DNA from: Turnera subulata
Taxonomy: Eukaryota > Streptophyta > Magnoliopsida > Malpighiales > Passifloraceae
NCBI GenBank assembly: GCA_028386065.3
Contig: JAKUCV010006854.1
Span: forward strand, 115,434-179,433
DNA: 64,000 nucleotides
Direction of reading: 5' to 3'
Shown: piece after piece, positions 48,801 to 59,645 of the stretch
Position numbering within the stretch: the stretch's first letter is position 1
Layout of the letters: the number at the start of each line of letters is the position of its first letter
Made by a program: the position numbers and the translations under genes
Notes under the pieces: generated by a model
Databases searched by the model: none
What the model was told of the DNA's origin: nothing
What the model saw: the letters and a program-made list of their open reading frames with translations, nothing else

Positions 48801-51800
48801 GCATAATCATCTTGTTTGTGCATTATAAGTGATTACTGTTGTTATATTATAGGAATATCAAGGCTTAACCGGATACCAGCTTCCGAGGAGTATCAGGTGA
48901 GGTTGCATATACGTCATTCCACCCGTGATAGCCGGGATGGTTGGTCTTGGAACTACATAGGTTCCATTGCATCTTATGGTTATTGTTGTTGATAACTTTG
49001 TGATATTTGCTGATATTTGTTGTGAGAGTGGATTTCCTTTGATATGTGCCGCAATACTTTATGTGCTTTGTTGTTTGATTGAACTGCTGAGATATTCACT
49101 GTTGGATATTTGACTGCCGTGATTATTGTTGTTGAGATTGTTGAACTGTAATATTGATTCTGTGAATATTGTGTTGAGATTGTTATTGGACTATTGACCA
49201 TGGAAAATTGATAATGGATATTGGAAATGGAAATTGGATAATTGGAAATTGTGCTGACGACTTTAATGTCACTTGGAAAGTAGTGGTTCGACTCGAAGGG
49301 TAAAGACTGTTTTGTGGTGGCCTTGATCTGGGTTCTTGTGGAAGCATGTCTATGCTTGGGATATCTATCCCGTTGATATATTTGGGATGTCTATCCCGTT
49401 GATTTATTTGGGATGTCTATCCCTGGGTTACTATTTTGGGATGTCGATCCTTGGGTTCTCTTGATTTTGGTCTGGCACCCGAAATGTGTTGATATCCAGG
49501 TCTGACCCCTAGCTTGTCCAGTGACAGGGCCCGAAAGATAAAATTGGTAATAATAAAAGATATTTTTTGGCCTTGGCTCAGTTTTGATTAAGATGTGTTT
49601 TTGCTTTGTTGGGCTGTGATGTGTTATGTTCATATGCATGTTGTCTCATGATCATACCTTGGGAGGTTATCAGTATAGTCGGTTGACCGTGGTCGGCATA
49701 GGTTGTCGGTTCGCGGTGTTGTTGTTGTCGTTGGTCGTGAGTAGTCTATTGTTGTTGGCATCGGTTGCCAGTTGTCCCTTGTTTATTGTCGGTTTCTTTT
49801 GATAATTGTCGAATGAGTATCACTTGACATTTTTTATAGGATAATGAGATATGTTGGTTGTCGAGTTGTGGTGGACAGTTGGGCTATTGTCATTTCTAAG
49901 GGTATGTCGATACCCAGAGATCGAGGTTAGTGAGGAATGTTGTTGTTGTGGTTACGAGTTGCTGTGATGGCTGTTGTTGCTGTTGCTGTGTTGTGATTCT
50001 ACCCAGGGACCGGTTTGTGATGTTGATTGGGTATAGTCCGTGCAGGTTGCCGGCTACCCGGTGAGCGTGGCTCACGTGATTTTGAGATTGTTTTGGTTCC
50101 GGGTTAGATAATCGGCAAGTACAGTGTGACAACCCGTGTAACTGGTGCACTATGTGTTTTACTTGATGAGGAATGGTGCTGGGGTAGGAGCTGGTGCAAT
50201 TGGCCAGCAATTGACTGAGTAGGCTAGCAATTGGCTTTGGTTGACTAGCATCTGACCCGGATGAATTAATTAACAGATGATTAGTCTTAATCATCGGTTA
50301 GTGTGTGCTTAGGGAGAACTAATTGGGGATTAGCTAAGGCTAAACCTGGGGCGAGATGGCTGAGTCCTGTTGGTTGGGAACACAAGCTGGAGGTGGTAGC
50401 TGCCGGTGGCAAGTAAGGAGGATGTGGTGAGCTACTTGGGCAAGGTGGCAGATCCAGGAGCAAGAGGCAGCAAGTGGCTGCTCAGTCACCTGCTTGCCTC
50501 AGCCATATCTGCCCAAGCAAGCACCTCAAGCTTCATTCTGCCTAGATTCGTGATAGGCACAGAAGAGAGAACATCCAGCCATTCTCCAAGTTCACCCTAA
50601 GCAGTAAGCACACAAGGAAAGGGGGTAAGTGGTTTGAGTTGGAATTCCTATAGATTTTGGTATCAATTGACTTGCTAGGTGTGCTGGTTACTTGGACAGT
50701 GCACCAATTCGATTTTGTGATTTTGTTGTTGGGTGTTGGCTTGAGGAAGGATGGTATGTTGGGTTGGGGGTGTTGGTTGGTGAAGTTAGGGCATGATTGA
50801 CTCCCAGGGAGGGGCCAATTAGTGCGCCTGGTGTGCAAAATCGCCCCTGCTGGGTGGTCAATTGGTCCTTCTAACCTAATAGCCTAACCTAGCCAGTTGG
50901 TGTGTAGGCTGACTTGTATGAGTTTTTACTTAGTGCTTGTGTTGTTAAGCCATATGTTGATGTTTACTCATGTGTGGCAGGTGCTAAAACCCAAGGAGCA
51001 CCAAGAGAAGGTGAAGGGCCTGGAGAGGCCTAAATCTGTGTAAGTTTGGTTGTTACATATGTGATGGTTGATGATGCTTGCTTGCAGAATAATAGCTCCA
51101 ATATGCTTATTGATGGCACCAATGGTGCAATTTGATGTAAGATGATATGCCTTGGCTTGTTGACGAGTCTGATGTTTGGGCTGTGCATTTCATGCATTAC
51201 ATATGCATCATGACACATGCATAAAATGGTATTGATGATGAACCTCGCAGTGCCCCTGGGCTGCCTGGTTATATGAGATGATGGTGGTGTTGTGCTAGGC
51301 GCCGTGTCTGGTTTGGTAGCAAGTCACGAGCACTTCCCGTGGCTGTGGGCTAAGGAGTAACACTGTTGGCAGGGCTACCAGACCATTCAGGTAGGCTTAG
51401 TACATCATCACGATAGCTTACCCGTGGGCTGATCACGGTGCATTGATGTTTAGCTGTTGGGTGTTATGGCTGCTTGTGTGTGTCGTTGCTGTTGCTTGTG
51501 TGATCACCGGCTTATTGAGTCAGTGGACTCACCCCCTCTTTCCACCCCTTTGTTTCAGGGCAAGGAGTTGGCTAGCTTGGTGAGGGAAGGCCCGAGAGGC
51601 GTGCTTTGTTAGTTGATGGGTATTTGGCCAAAACTACTTGTAATTTGAGAATAATTGGCTGAAACAACTCACTTAGTGCCCCGCTTAATGTACGTTCCTG
51701 ATGTATAATATAGTGTGGTTGCTGTATGGTTAATTCTGTACCTTATCATATGATGCTAAGTATGGATGTTTTGCTACGGTTTGGGTTAGGTGCCCGTCGG

Positions 51801-52555
51801 GCTAACTTCTGCCCAACATTTGACGTAGGCCTTTGGGTGCCCTGTGACATGCTTGGTAATGCACAAGGCACCTGGCCGGTCACGTTAAGACGGGGCGTGA
51901 CATACAGTGACAGTGTGTTGTCATACGATGAGGAACCTCAGTTGAGTATAGTCTGTTAGGACTAGTGTGTATGTTGTATAGTCTGTTGAGACTGGGTCGG
52001 TTACCCAACATATAATTGAGTTGAGGTGTCCTGGTTGGGCACTAGTGTATGGTACAGTCAGTGTTAGGTTGTCAGTGCATAGCATAGTCGATGGGGTGGA
52101 CATTTGCATAGTCCGCATTGATCTTTGTGAGTGTATTTGTCATGTGTTTCGTACAATACTCGTGTGCCGTATTGTTGTGCTCTTTACTGTTAAGTATATG
52201 CTATGTTGTTCATCATGGGTTATGTGTCGGTGAGATTATGGAGAATCTCACCCCTCACCTGCCCCATCGGCAGGCTTCGTTGCTCCTTATGCAGGTATGC
52301 ATTATGGCAGGCTGCGGCATCTCCTCTGACGGATCTGGATCCATAGTTTTTCATCGAGTTGATTCATGCTTATGCTGTGATTATTAAAATTTCTTCCGCT
52401 GTGCTATTATTGTTATTGTACCCGAGGTCGGGTGATTGATGTTATCATTGGGGCCATTGGGCCGGATTCCTACTGTATTTACTTTATGTGCCACGTGTCG
52501 GCACTGTTGTCCGGTAAATACTGTTTATTGGGTAAATAGTAGTCAGGGTGTTTCA
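45865..52555 (+). repeat. E3 3' LTR, interrupted by a solo LTR
   Basis: Starts TATAACGACCCGGG and ends GGGTGTTTCA. It follows the 5' LTR base for base with few changes, apart from the nested insertion at 50125-51902 and a few small indels (for example, a shorter TA run near 48176-48190). Confidence 0.9.
50125..51902 (+). mobile_element. Solo LTR nested in the E3 3' LTR
   Basis: A 1778-base insertion starting TGTGACAACCCG and ending GGGGCGTGACA (TG...CA). It is flanked by a perfect 5-bp duplication TACAG (50120-50124 and 51903-51907). The uninterrupted 5' LTR has a single TACAG at this point. No coding domain, primer site or polypurine tract is present, so it is the product of LTR-LTR recombination. 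It also has a GGACTCACCCCCTC block near 51527. Strand is given as the TGTGACAACC-first reading. Confidence 0.85.
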
Positions 52556-52560
52556 TTCCA

Positions 52561-53700
52561 CATATAATAATATTTTTTAAAAATATTATAAGACATTAAA
52601 TATTAAAATAAGTATCAAAGAACAATGTATCGGAGAAGATATAATATAATATATTCTCACTACAACATAACATTGTAATGCCTTATTTAATACCAATAAA
52701 TATAATTTATTTGAAACATACAAAAATAAGAAGAGAAGAATTAGAGGATAAAACTCTTTCACGAATTAAAAAATATTATAAAAATTTAGGCAATTAAATA
52801 TTATTCAAAGAACTATAATAACTTTCAAAAATTAACTGAGAATTAATCTAAATTTTAACAAAAGTATCATATCTTATAAAAAGATAAATAAATTATTTTT
52901 TCCAAAATAGGTGAAATTTATAAATTACAAATGTTAGTACAAGTGATTTAAAAAATAGTTTTCAAAAAATAAATATAGACATAAATAACTGACACAAATT
53001 ATAAATTTGTAGAACAAAGTTTCACATAATATAAACCCTAATAGAATGATATTATAAAGTAATAAAAAATTGCAGGAAATTATTATAGAAAAATTTAAAA
53101 TCAATGCAAAATCAGAGAATGTTAAAACATAAAAAAAATAAAATATTTGTTACTAAATAATGGCTTCACATTAAGAAAATAGATTGTCTCAATCATTTAA
53201 CCAAAAGGATATATAAGTAAGTAAGTGAAAAAGTAATTAAGAGAACAAATAATTAATATAAAATTTGAAACATGATAATATTACCATTAAGACAAAAGTG
53301 AAGAAAAATTGATTTAATTTTTTTGTAAATACTAAAATTTAAGATTAAATTTTAAAAGATTAGAAAATTATTGTTGATAAATATCAAACTTACCTAATTG
53401 ATTAAAGAGTTAAAAAAGTTAATAAAATATTTTGTCAAACATAATGAAATTTTGGGATCGTAAAATAAATATGATATACGAAATTTATGATATATAAAAT
53501 AAACTTAATATACATACAAAGTAAGTAATAAATAAAAAATAATGTTTAATTGATATTAAAATAAATTCATGTCTTACAAAAAGTTAACAAAGACAGATCA
53601 AGATAAGCATTATGCAAAAATAAAGAAAATATTGTTACTTAAAACTTTTTCATACAATTAAAAGAGAAATCTATCGTAAAAAAATATTTAAAACAATACT
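52561..53700. repeat. AT-rich repeat after E3
   Basis: Very AT-rich and without a gene. Its first 60 bases match 1150-1210. It continues the sequence E3 inserted into. Confidence 0.55.
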
Positions 53701-53726
53701 AATTTCTGATACCAATACTAATTTTC

Positions 53727-53990
53727 ATCATATTGATGTTGTTCACCTTCTCTTAGACCCATTTACTAGCCAGTGGAATCGACCTTATATCTTTTCCCAC
53801 TTTTCTTCCACGGATGTTGCCTCTATACTCAATCTCCGCCTTGGTCTGACATCTCGCCCTGATTTCTTTACTTGGCCATAAACGGTTTCTGGGACTTACA
53901 CTGTTAGAAGTGGTTATCACCATTTTTTCTCAACTCGTCTCCCTGCTGCTACTAATGATGGCCTGTGGAAGTATTTATGGTCTAGGGTGA
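53727..53990 (+). pseudogene. LINE ORF2 fragment (C-terminal of RT region)
   Basis: Translating from 53727 gives a chain with the spacing VVHLLLD, QWNRPYIF, DVASILNL, DFFTWP, stop, SGTYTVRSGYHHF and LWKYLWSRV. This is the pattern of the region after the reverse transcriptase in plant L1-type LINEs (WN...I...F, SG.YTV.SGY, LWK.LW). About 88 codons survive with one stop. No 5' part and no clear poly(A) tail are seen. Confidence 0.65.
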
Positions 53991-53999
53991 GTAAAAATT

Positions 54000-55185
54000 T
54001 TGCATAAAATGGGGAGCTTAATGTGTATCAATCAGACATAGAAGGATTAGGAGGAGTGGAAATTAAGAAAACAGGATATTCTTGGTTGATTAAGGATTGA
54101 TTATGCGGTTAGATCAAGTCAGGACGGAATTAGGGGGATTGGATCCAAAAAAGGGAAGAACATATGAAATACGGAGGGGCCGGGCGGTTATCTCGGGTGG
54201 ACCGCCATGCCCGGGCAGACATGTGTGGATGACCACCGGGAGTGGTGGCCATCCGTATGATGACCGTCGGCTCATGGTGGTCATGTGCCCCAAAAATGCA
54301 AGTTTTCCCCGATTTTTGCTTCTAATTTTATTCTACACGGTTTTGGCCCAGATTTTTTGTCATAATCTTGATCATTAAGGGGTGCACGACCCCTACACTT
54401 CCCAGAACTCAATAAATATGACCTCCCATTCACATCCAAGACACACAATCTTTTTCACACATACCCCCACAAGCTTGAGTGCCTGGAAAAACTCTACTTG
54501 TCCACGCCTTGAAATAGTGTTAGTGGCAGAAACTCTGGAGAAATTTCGTGGGAAGCTTCAACAAGAAGGCAACAAGGCTAGATCAAGAGGAGATCAAAGA
54601 TTGAGCTAAAGAGTGGAAACAAAGTGGGTGGAGAATATAACCCAAACCAAGGAGCTAGAGGAGGACTACAAGAGGTAAGCCTAGATTCCATTTTATTTAT
54701 TGTTTGCTAATGATCTGATGTTGATGATGATGCTTTTGATGATGTAATTGTTGTGGTGATTCCATGATGAGAACTACGTGGGTTTTGAACCCGGTCGCCG
54801 GGGTACGTAGGTGGTTTCTAGTGGTGGAAACTCAAGCCCAATTATGTTTATTTTCCTTTTTGTTTTAGTTTAATTTCATTTATTTTTATGTGATTTGTTT
54901 CCACACAACACACGCCATACTATTGTCCTCTAATTGCACAAAATTTTGCCCTGACATGGATGGGTGCCTAACACCTTCCCACCCATGACGAACCCCCGAA
55001 TCCAATGTCTTTGGTCCGTTAAGACTAGTTGCCTAAAGGAGTCATTAAAAGGTTTTTCCTGAGATTTGACCTATAATAAAACTTGGGTGGCGGCTCTATT
55101 GACATTGGATTGACCCAAAGACGAAGGTGTGAAGGAATAGGTGAGGAGGCTCAAATTAATTTTGGATCGGTTCTTCACAGATATC
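54000..55185. other. Unclassified, probably LTR-like sequence
   Basis: Contains a GC-rich, self-complementary patch (54175-54300), a TATA-like ATAAATA near 54413 and an AGGTAAGC splice-donor-like site near 54675. An LTR-style stretch with ACTTGGGTGGCGGCTC lies near 55085. Open frames here (54097-54378, 54382-54609) match nothing I know. It may be an LTR of a different gypsy lineage. No target duplication was found. Confidence 0.3.
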
Positions 55186-55189
55186 ACTG

Positions 55190-55701
55190 TGAACATTCCA
55201 GGGGCTAAGCTATCGTGATATTGTACTAGGCCTACTTACGCGGTGTGGTAGTTCTGCCAACATGTTTCTCCTTAGCCCTCAGCCCCACATACGAGGCTCT
55301 AATCATATCCTTATTCCAATGTCCCATGTACGAGGCATAACCAAATAACTATCATAACCACACACAGTGCCTAATATAACACCATGATCACTGAAAGACC
55401 AAGCGGCCCTACCACCGCAAGGCCCACCATATATCCATCACCTTATGCAAGTGCAATGCATGTAAATGTCTTGTGTGCAATGCAAAACCCTCATCGGGCT
55501 CACCAACAAGCCAAGACAATCACCAATACCACCAAAGATCACCATAGGTGCAAATAACAAGCAACTAGACTATCCGTCAGTAAGAATGTACCATCAACCT
55601 TCACAAGCATGCAACACCCACTTACCTAGTATAGCATACATAAAGGCCAAGTATTCATTCCCATTGGAGCCCTTGGGCTTCCTAGGTTCGTATTACCCTA
55701 T

Positions 55702-55768
<67 letters not shown>

Positions 55769-57060
55769 CGTCAATCATAGCAACCATAGCATGTAAACCA
55801 CAATTCAATCACACAAATCATCCTTACATTAACTCTGGTAGAATTTTCCTTGCACTAACTGAGAATTCACCGAGGAAACAAGGGAACCTAGAGGTGGAAT
55901 CAAAGTTAGGCCTCAACATCAAAGTTGTAGACCTGAGTCTTAACTTTCTAGAACTACAAAGAAAGATACAATCTAAGGTCTATAGCTCCAGAAATGGCTC
56001 CTAAACTCACTAGGAGTTAAATAGCAGGTCTATTATAGGAGAGTCGACTTTGGAAGTTCATAACTCTACTAATTCTGATCTAAAATTCACAAACATGATA
56101 CCATATAAAATCCATGGCTCTTAGCTAACTCTAAGATTTGGTTTCACTCAATTCAAACCGATGGTTTGGCCGAAATCACCATTTTAGTGGGAAAGGGTCA
56201 ATTTGCTAGAGGGCAGAACCACCCTAGCCTCGCCTCTCTTCCTCTCATCTTTTCCATTCTTTCTCCTCATTCTTTTTACTCCAGGACCTAGCCACGAAAT
56301 TGAGAAGAAAGAGTGAGCAAAAAGGTGCTTGTTTGAACCTTTATGCATGGGAGGTAGGTGACTAAGCACCTACTTGCCGCACTTGCCAATCGTGCTTGAA
56401 CCTTGGCCAATTGGCCCTTGCCACACATTTTCTAGCTCACTTTCTCTAAGCTACCAGCAACACATTCTCGAGCTACATGGCTCACTTTGATTGGTCGGTT
56501 TGGCCAATCGTGCATTTATGAATCATCAGGCTCATCGTGCACCGACGTGCACACCAGTGCCCCGTTGTGCACCATTTGGCACCCACTCGGGCCAACCGAT
56601 AACTCCTATGGCCAACTGTGCCTCCGATGTACATATTACACCAGATAAACACATTCCTAACATTGGTCATCATTTATCGACCGATTAGATAAGTCGAGCA
56701 GCTGGTACACCTAAGTAGGCTGATTGTGCCATCGAATCACTGCGAACCTAACTGTGCACATTCGGTTAAGCATATCCACACCTTAACCTTTACAACAGGC
56801 GTCTTCAAGACTTAACTCTAACTTAAAATAAGTTTTTCACGAACTCAACTCTAACCTACCCTCAAATCTAATACTAGACTTGAGTATCCAGTAAAACTAA
56901 TCCAAGTCTTGCCTAAAAATTTCCCTTACGAAGAGTTAGAGTGCAAGTGTATAAACCAGATGTAAAACCATGGGTGCAAACTCGAATTTGAGTTAGAATC
57001 TTTCTCAATTGGTCGGGAGAAGCTGCAGAGGTGTTTTGAACCTCCTTATATAAATCATAA
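55190..57060 (-). repeat. Decayed LTR related to the nested solo LTR
   Basis: Read on the minus strand, 55190-55530 follows 51150-51420 of the solo LTR: CTTGGCTTGTTG, GTGCATT.CATGCATTACAT-like, GGGCTAAGGAG, TGTTGGCAG, ACTACCA and TATCACGATAGCTTA. The rest to about 57060 has LTR-like composition without coding domains. A (TA)n microsatellite occupies about 55705-55760. The ends are not defined. Confidence 0.45.
55705..55760. repeat. (TA)n microsatellite
   Basis: About 28 uninterrupted TA units. The open frame running through it is an artefact of the repeat. Confidence 0.9.
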
Positions 57061-57574
57061 GTGAGGGGGCATGTCTACCATCTGCTCTTAAGCTCCAAAG
57101 TTGACTTGAGTTTGCCACTTGTTCATATTGGTTTTAATTCTGGAAGTATCACTCTTTCAACTCCTTAGTTCCAAAGGATTTTCATCTCTAATAAATTTGG
57201 ACCACCATGAGGACCATAATCTTTATTAAAGTGAGAGAATAGAGATAACATCTTTTGAACACTTTTCTCTTACTTATTCACCACTCTTTGTCGTTTGTGA
57301 GTAGTCCGTAATATTTTAATATTAGTTCTTATTGAGAATAGTATGAACATCTTCTTTTTATTATTTTATATTTGTTAAACACTATTATGCATCCAAACCG
57401 ATGAGTAGTGACCAAGCCAATTTAAGCACACGTATTTCAAAGTAGGGTGGAGAGTATGAGTATGAGTAGACACTAGAATGAATGAATTGAAATTCCATCC
57501 ATCCATCCATTAGATTAAATCATATCATATTATTGGTGGTAATTATATACATATATTAGTATATCTATCTTATG
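57061..57574. other. No gene seen
   Basis: Unstructured AT-leaning sequence. I see no reading frame, repeat or known terminus. Confidence 0.4.
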
Positions 57575-57745
57575 GTATAGCGGGTATACCCTTATCCGGA
57601 CCCATATTACCCGTTGGGTAAAAAGTAAGACTTTATCCTACCGGGTCTATAATTGATCTATTCTTATCCTACCCGTTTAGTTAAGGGTCCGGGTACAATT
57701 AGTCTTACCCTGTCCGACCCTGCTCGATTGCCATCCCTATCCACT
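57575..57745 (-). mobile_element. hAT-like element end
   Basis: The stretch is built from (T)ACCCG/CGGGTA motifs and ends (plus strand) TCGATTGCCATCCCTA. On the minus strand that is TAGGGATGGCAATCGA, the characteristic start of many plant hAT-type elements. The opposite end and the 8-bp duplication were not found. Confidence 0.4.
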
Positions 57746-58023
57746 TCTATATGTCCATAATCAATAACACATGCTCAACAATCAAAGTCATATGCCCACA
57801 ACCAATAACAACACTTGCTCGACAAACAAAGCCACCCAGATGGTGCTACTCGTTGTGCTTTATCACTTAGTCAGACTCTTTTCCCAATGAAAAGCAGAAA
57901 GTAACCCGGCTAAAAAAAATAAGAAGAAAAAGGCCACTCCTTATTGCAAACCAAGCAAAGATGACATTTCCCATCCCAAATTCCAAAAGGTCAGAAACAA
58001 CCCATATTTCAATAACATTCCCT

Positions 58024-58241
58024 CCCAAGTGGCAATTTCCAATAAGGATGATTATGTTTATGTAAACTTTTAATTTGTGTTCTGGTCTGTAAACAATCCC
58101 AAGTGGCTACTTCCAATAAGAATAACTATGTTTATATAAACCTTTAATTTATGTTCTGGTCTGTAAACAATCCCAAGTGGCTACTTCCAATAAGGATGAC
58201 TATGTTCATATAAACTTTTAATTTCTGTTCTAGTCTGTAAA
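58024..58241. repeat. Three tandem copies of a 74-bp unit
   Basis: Units start at 58024, 58098 and 58172 with CCCAAGTGGC and end GTTCTGGTCTGTAAACAAT. The spacing is exactly 74 bases both times. No coding frame is kept. Confidence 0.85.
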
Positions 58242-58417
58242 GTTAATAAGGCTGGTAATATTCATTTTGTCCAAGAACAATAAAGAGCAAATTAAGACAA
58301 CACCACCTTTAGTCATTTTATCAAATCCGGCAAAGCCACATGTGATCTCTCCTTCACCCTAATTACCCCTAGGCCAATATTCAACAAAAAATCTGGAGTA
58401 AACAAATTTTGAGTGAC

Positions 58418-58665
58418 CCTAGCAGAAACTTCCACTTGCCCAATCCGAAGCAATTGTCACCGGCTGATCCTCCACTTTGTCTAAACCGTTTTCTTCTTAA
58501 CCTTCCCCCTAGATTCCTTCACTTTGTCTAAACCATTTTCCTCTTACCCTTCCCCCTAGATCCTTCACTATCCTAAGACTCTCAGTAACAATCACTATCG
58601 AAGTGACACTGGCAGAAACTTTCCATTTTCCCTCATCCGAAGCGATTGTCACTGGGGTTTTGTCT
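58418..58665. repeat. Short duplications with a 47-bp tandem pair
   Basis: CACTTTGTCTAAACC...CCTTCCCCCTAGAT occurs at 58473 and again at 58520. The flanking GGCAGAAACTT...ATCCGAAGCAATTGTCAC motif occurs at about 58428 and about 58609, so a roughly 180-base segment appears to have duplicated and diverged. Confidence 0.6.
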
Positions 58666-58676
58666 AAAGGAGGTCT

Positions 58677-58779
58677 AAATAAAAATATAGTCAAACTATG
58701 GGATTAGATAAACCTCTTACATGATAATAATAATAACAATAGGTTTATCTAATCTCTCAGTTTGACTATATTTTTATTT
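58677..58779. mobile_element. Short foldback, MITE-like
   Basis: Inverted arms of about 38-39 bases (58677-58715 and 58741-58779) with only three mismatches, near the middle of the arm, enclose a 25-base AT-rich loop. The arms contain AAATATAGTCAAACT and GATTAGATAAACCT. It could be a MITE core or a small-RNA hairpin. No clear target duplication. Confidence 0.65.
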
Positions 58780-59553
58780 GGAATATAAACTGTGGGAATT
58801 AATAGACTTGATGTAAATCGTCGACAGGTCCAAATAATATTGTAATAAAACCACATTATAAATTAAACTATACATACCACTACGTACGAATTATATTACA
58901 AATAATAAAAACATAAAGAATCTTATTTTAATTGTGAAAAATAAATAATTTAAACTCAGGAAAGAATCATTAATATTTTATTATTTCTTCTTACTCAATT
59001 TATTCATAAATAAATTTATTTAATATTTTTTTGCACAATTTTATATTATTTTTCATATTAATAATATATTACTTTTTTAAAAAAATCGTAATGTATGTTG
59101 TTATATCATGCACAAAAAACTAGTGTATAAAAAGTGATAGATACCAAATTTGTGTATAGACTAGACTTGAATACTATAATTAATTAAGGTCCAAATTATA
59201 AGACTGTAACAATTAAAACCACAAAAATGCACAACCTAAACTATTTTTTTTTTCCACGAAAAATCCATATACTGTATATGAAGCTCAAATAGCATTTTCT
59301 CAAAAAAAAAGAAAAAAAAAAGTTCAAATAACATTAGGAAGTTGGGAGTGTTTATAGTTTGGTGCGCTAAACCGCCATCTAACAATTAATGTTTCCATGC
59401 TAAAATAAAACCACAACCACAAAGCACTTTCCACCCTCAAAACCGTGGTTAGCCGGGAACCGTCATATATGGTTTTCCTTTTTGAGTGATGGATTTGGCA
59501 AAACTTGGATTAGTAATCCTAGTCCGTGATGACTACGGATTCCGTTTTTCTTT
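58780..59553. other. AT-rich intergenic DNA before the kelch gene
   Basis: No gene seen. A CTAGT at 59119-59123 follows a weak, GU-containing hairpin and is not good enough to call a Helitron end. Confidence 0.4.
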
Positions 59554-59560
59554 TATAAAT
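59554..59560 (+). promoter_or_regulatory. TATA box of the kelch gene
   Basis: TATAAAT in TTCTTTTATAAATGCAATCC, 86 bases before the ATG. This predicts a start site near 59585-59590 and a leader of about 55-60 bases. Confidence 0.55.
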
Positions 59561-59645
59561 GCAATCCCATCCCCATGCCTTCTCCACGCATATTATAGAT
59601 TAACATATATACATATAGGGTTTAATTAATTACACAGCCACAGCC

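Larger units (their letters stand above)
40570..52555 (+). mobile_element. E3: gypsy-derived element with giant LTRs and a 402-bp interior
   Basis: Perfect target duplication TTCCA at 40565-40569 and 52556-52560. 5' LTR 40570-45462 (4893 bases), interior 45463-45864, 3' LTR 45865-52555 (about 4.9 kb plus a 1778-base nested solo LTR). The interior keeps a primer-binding site, the first codons of gag and a polypurine tract, but no pol. It could only move with enzymes supplied by a relative. Confidence 0.9.

Noticed and set aside
54097..54609. Two frames in the unclassified GC-rich/LTR-like region
   Set aside because: No recognisable domain; they lie in sequence that looks like LTR or leader DNA.
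55466..55780. 104-codon frame ending in Ile/Tyr repeats
   Set aside because: The second half is a (TA)n microsatellite and the first half lies in decayed LTR-like DNA.
59097..59123. Helitron 3' end (CTAGT after a weak hairpin)
   Set aside because: The stem is only five pairs with a G-U and a long loop. No other Helitron feature is near.
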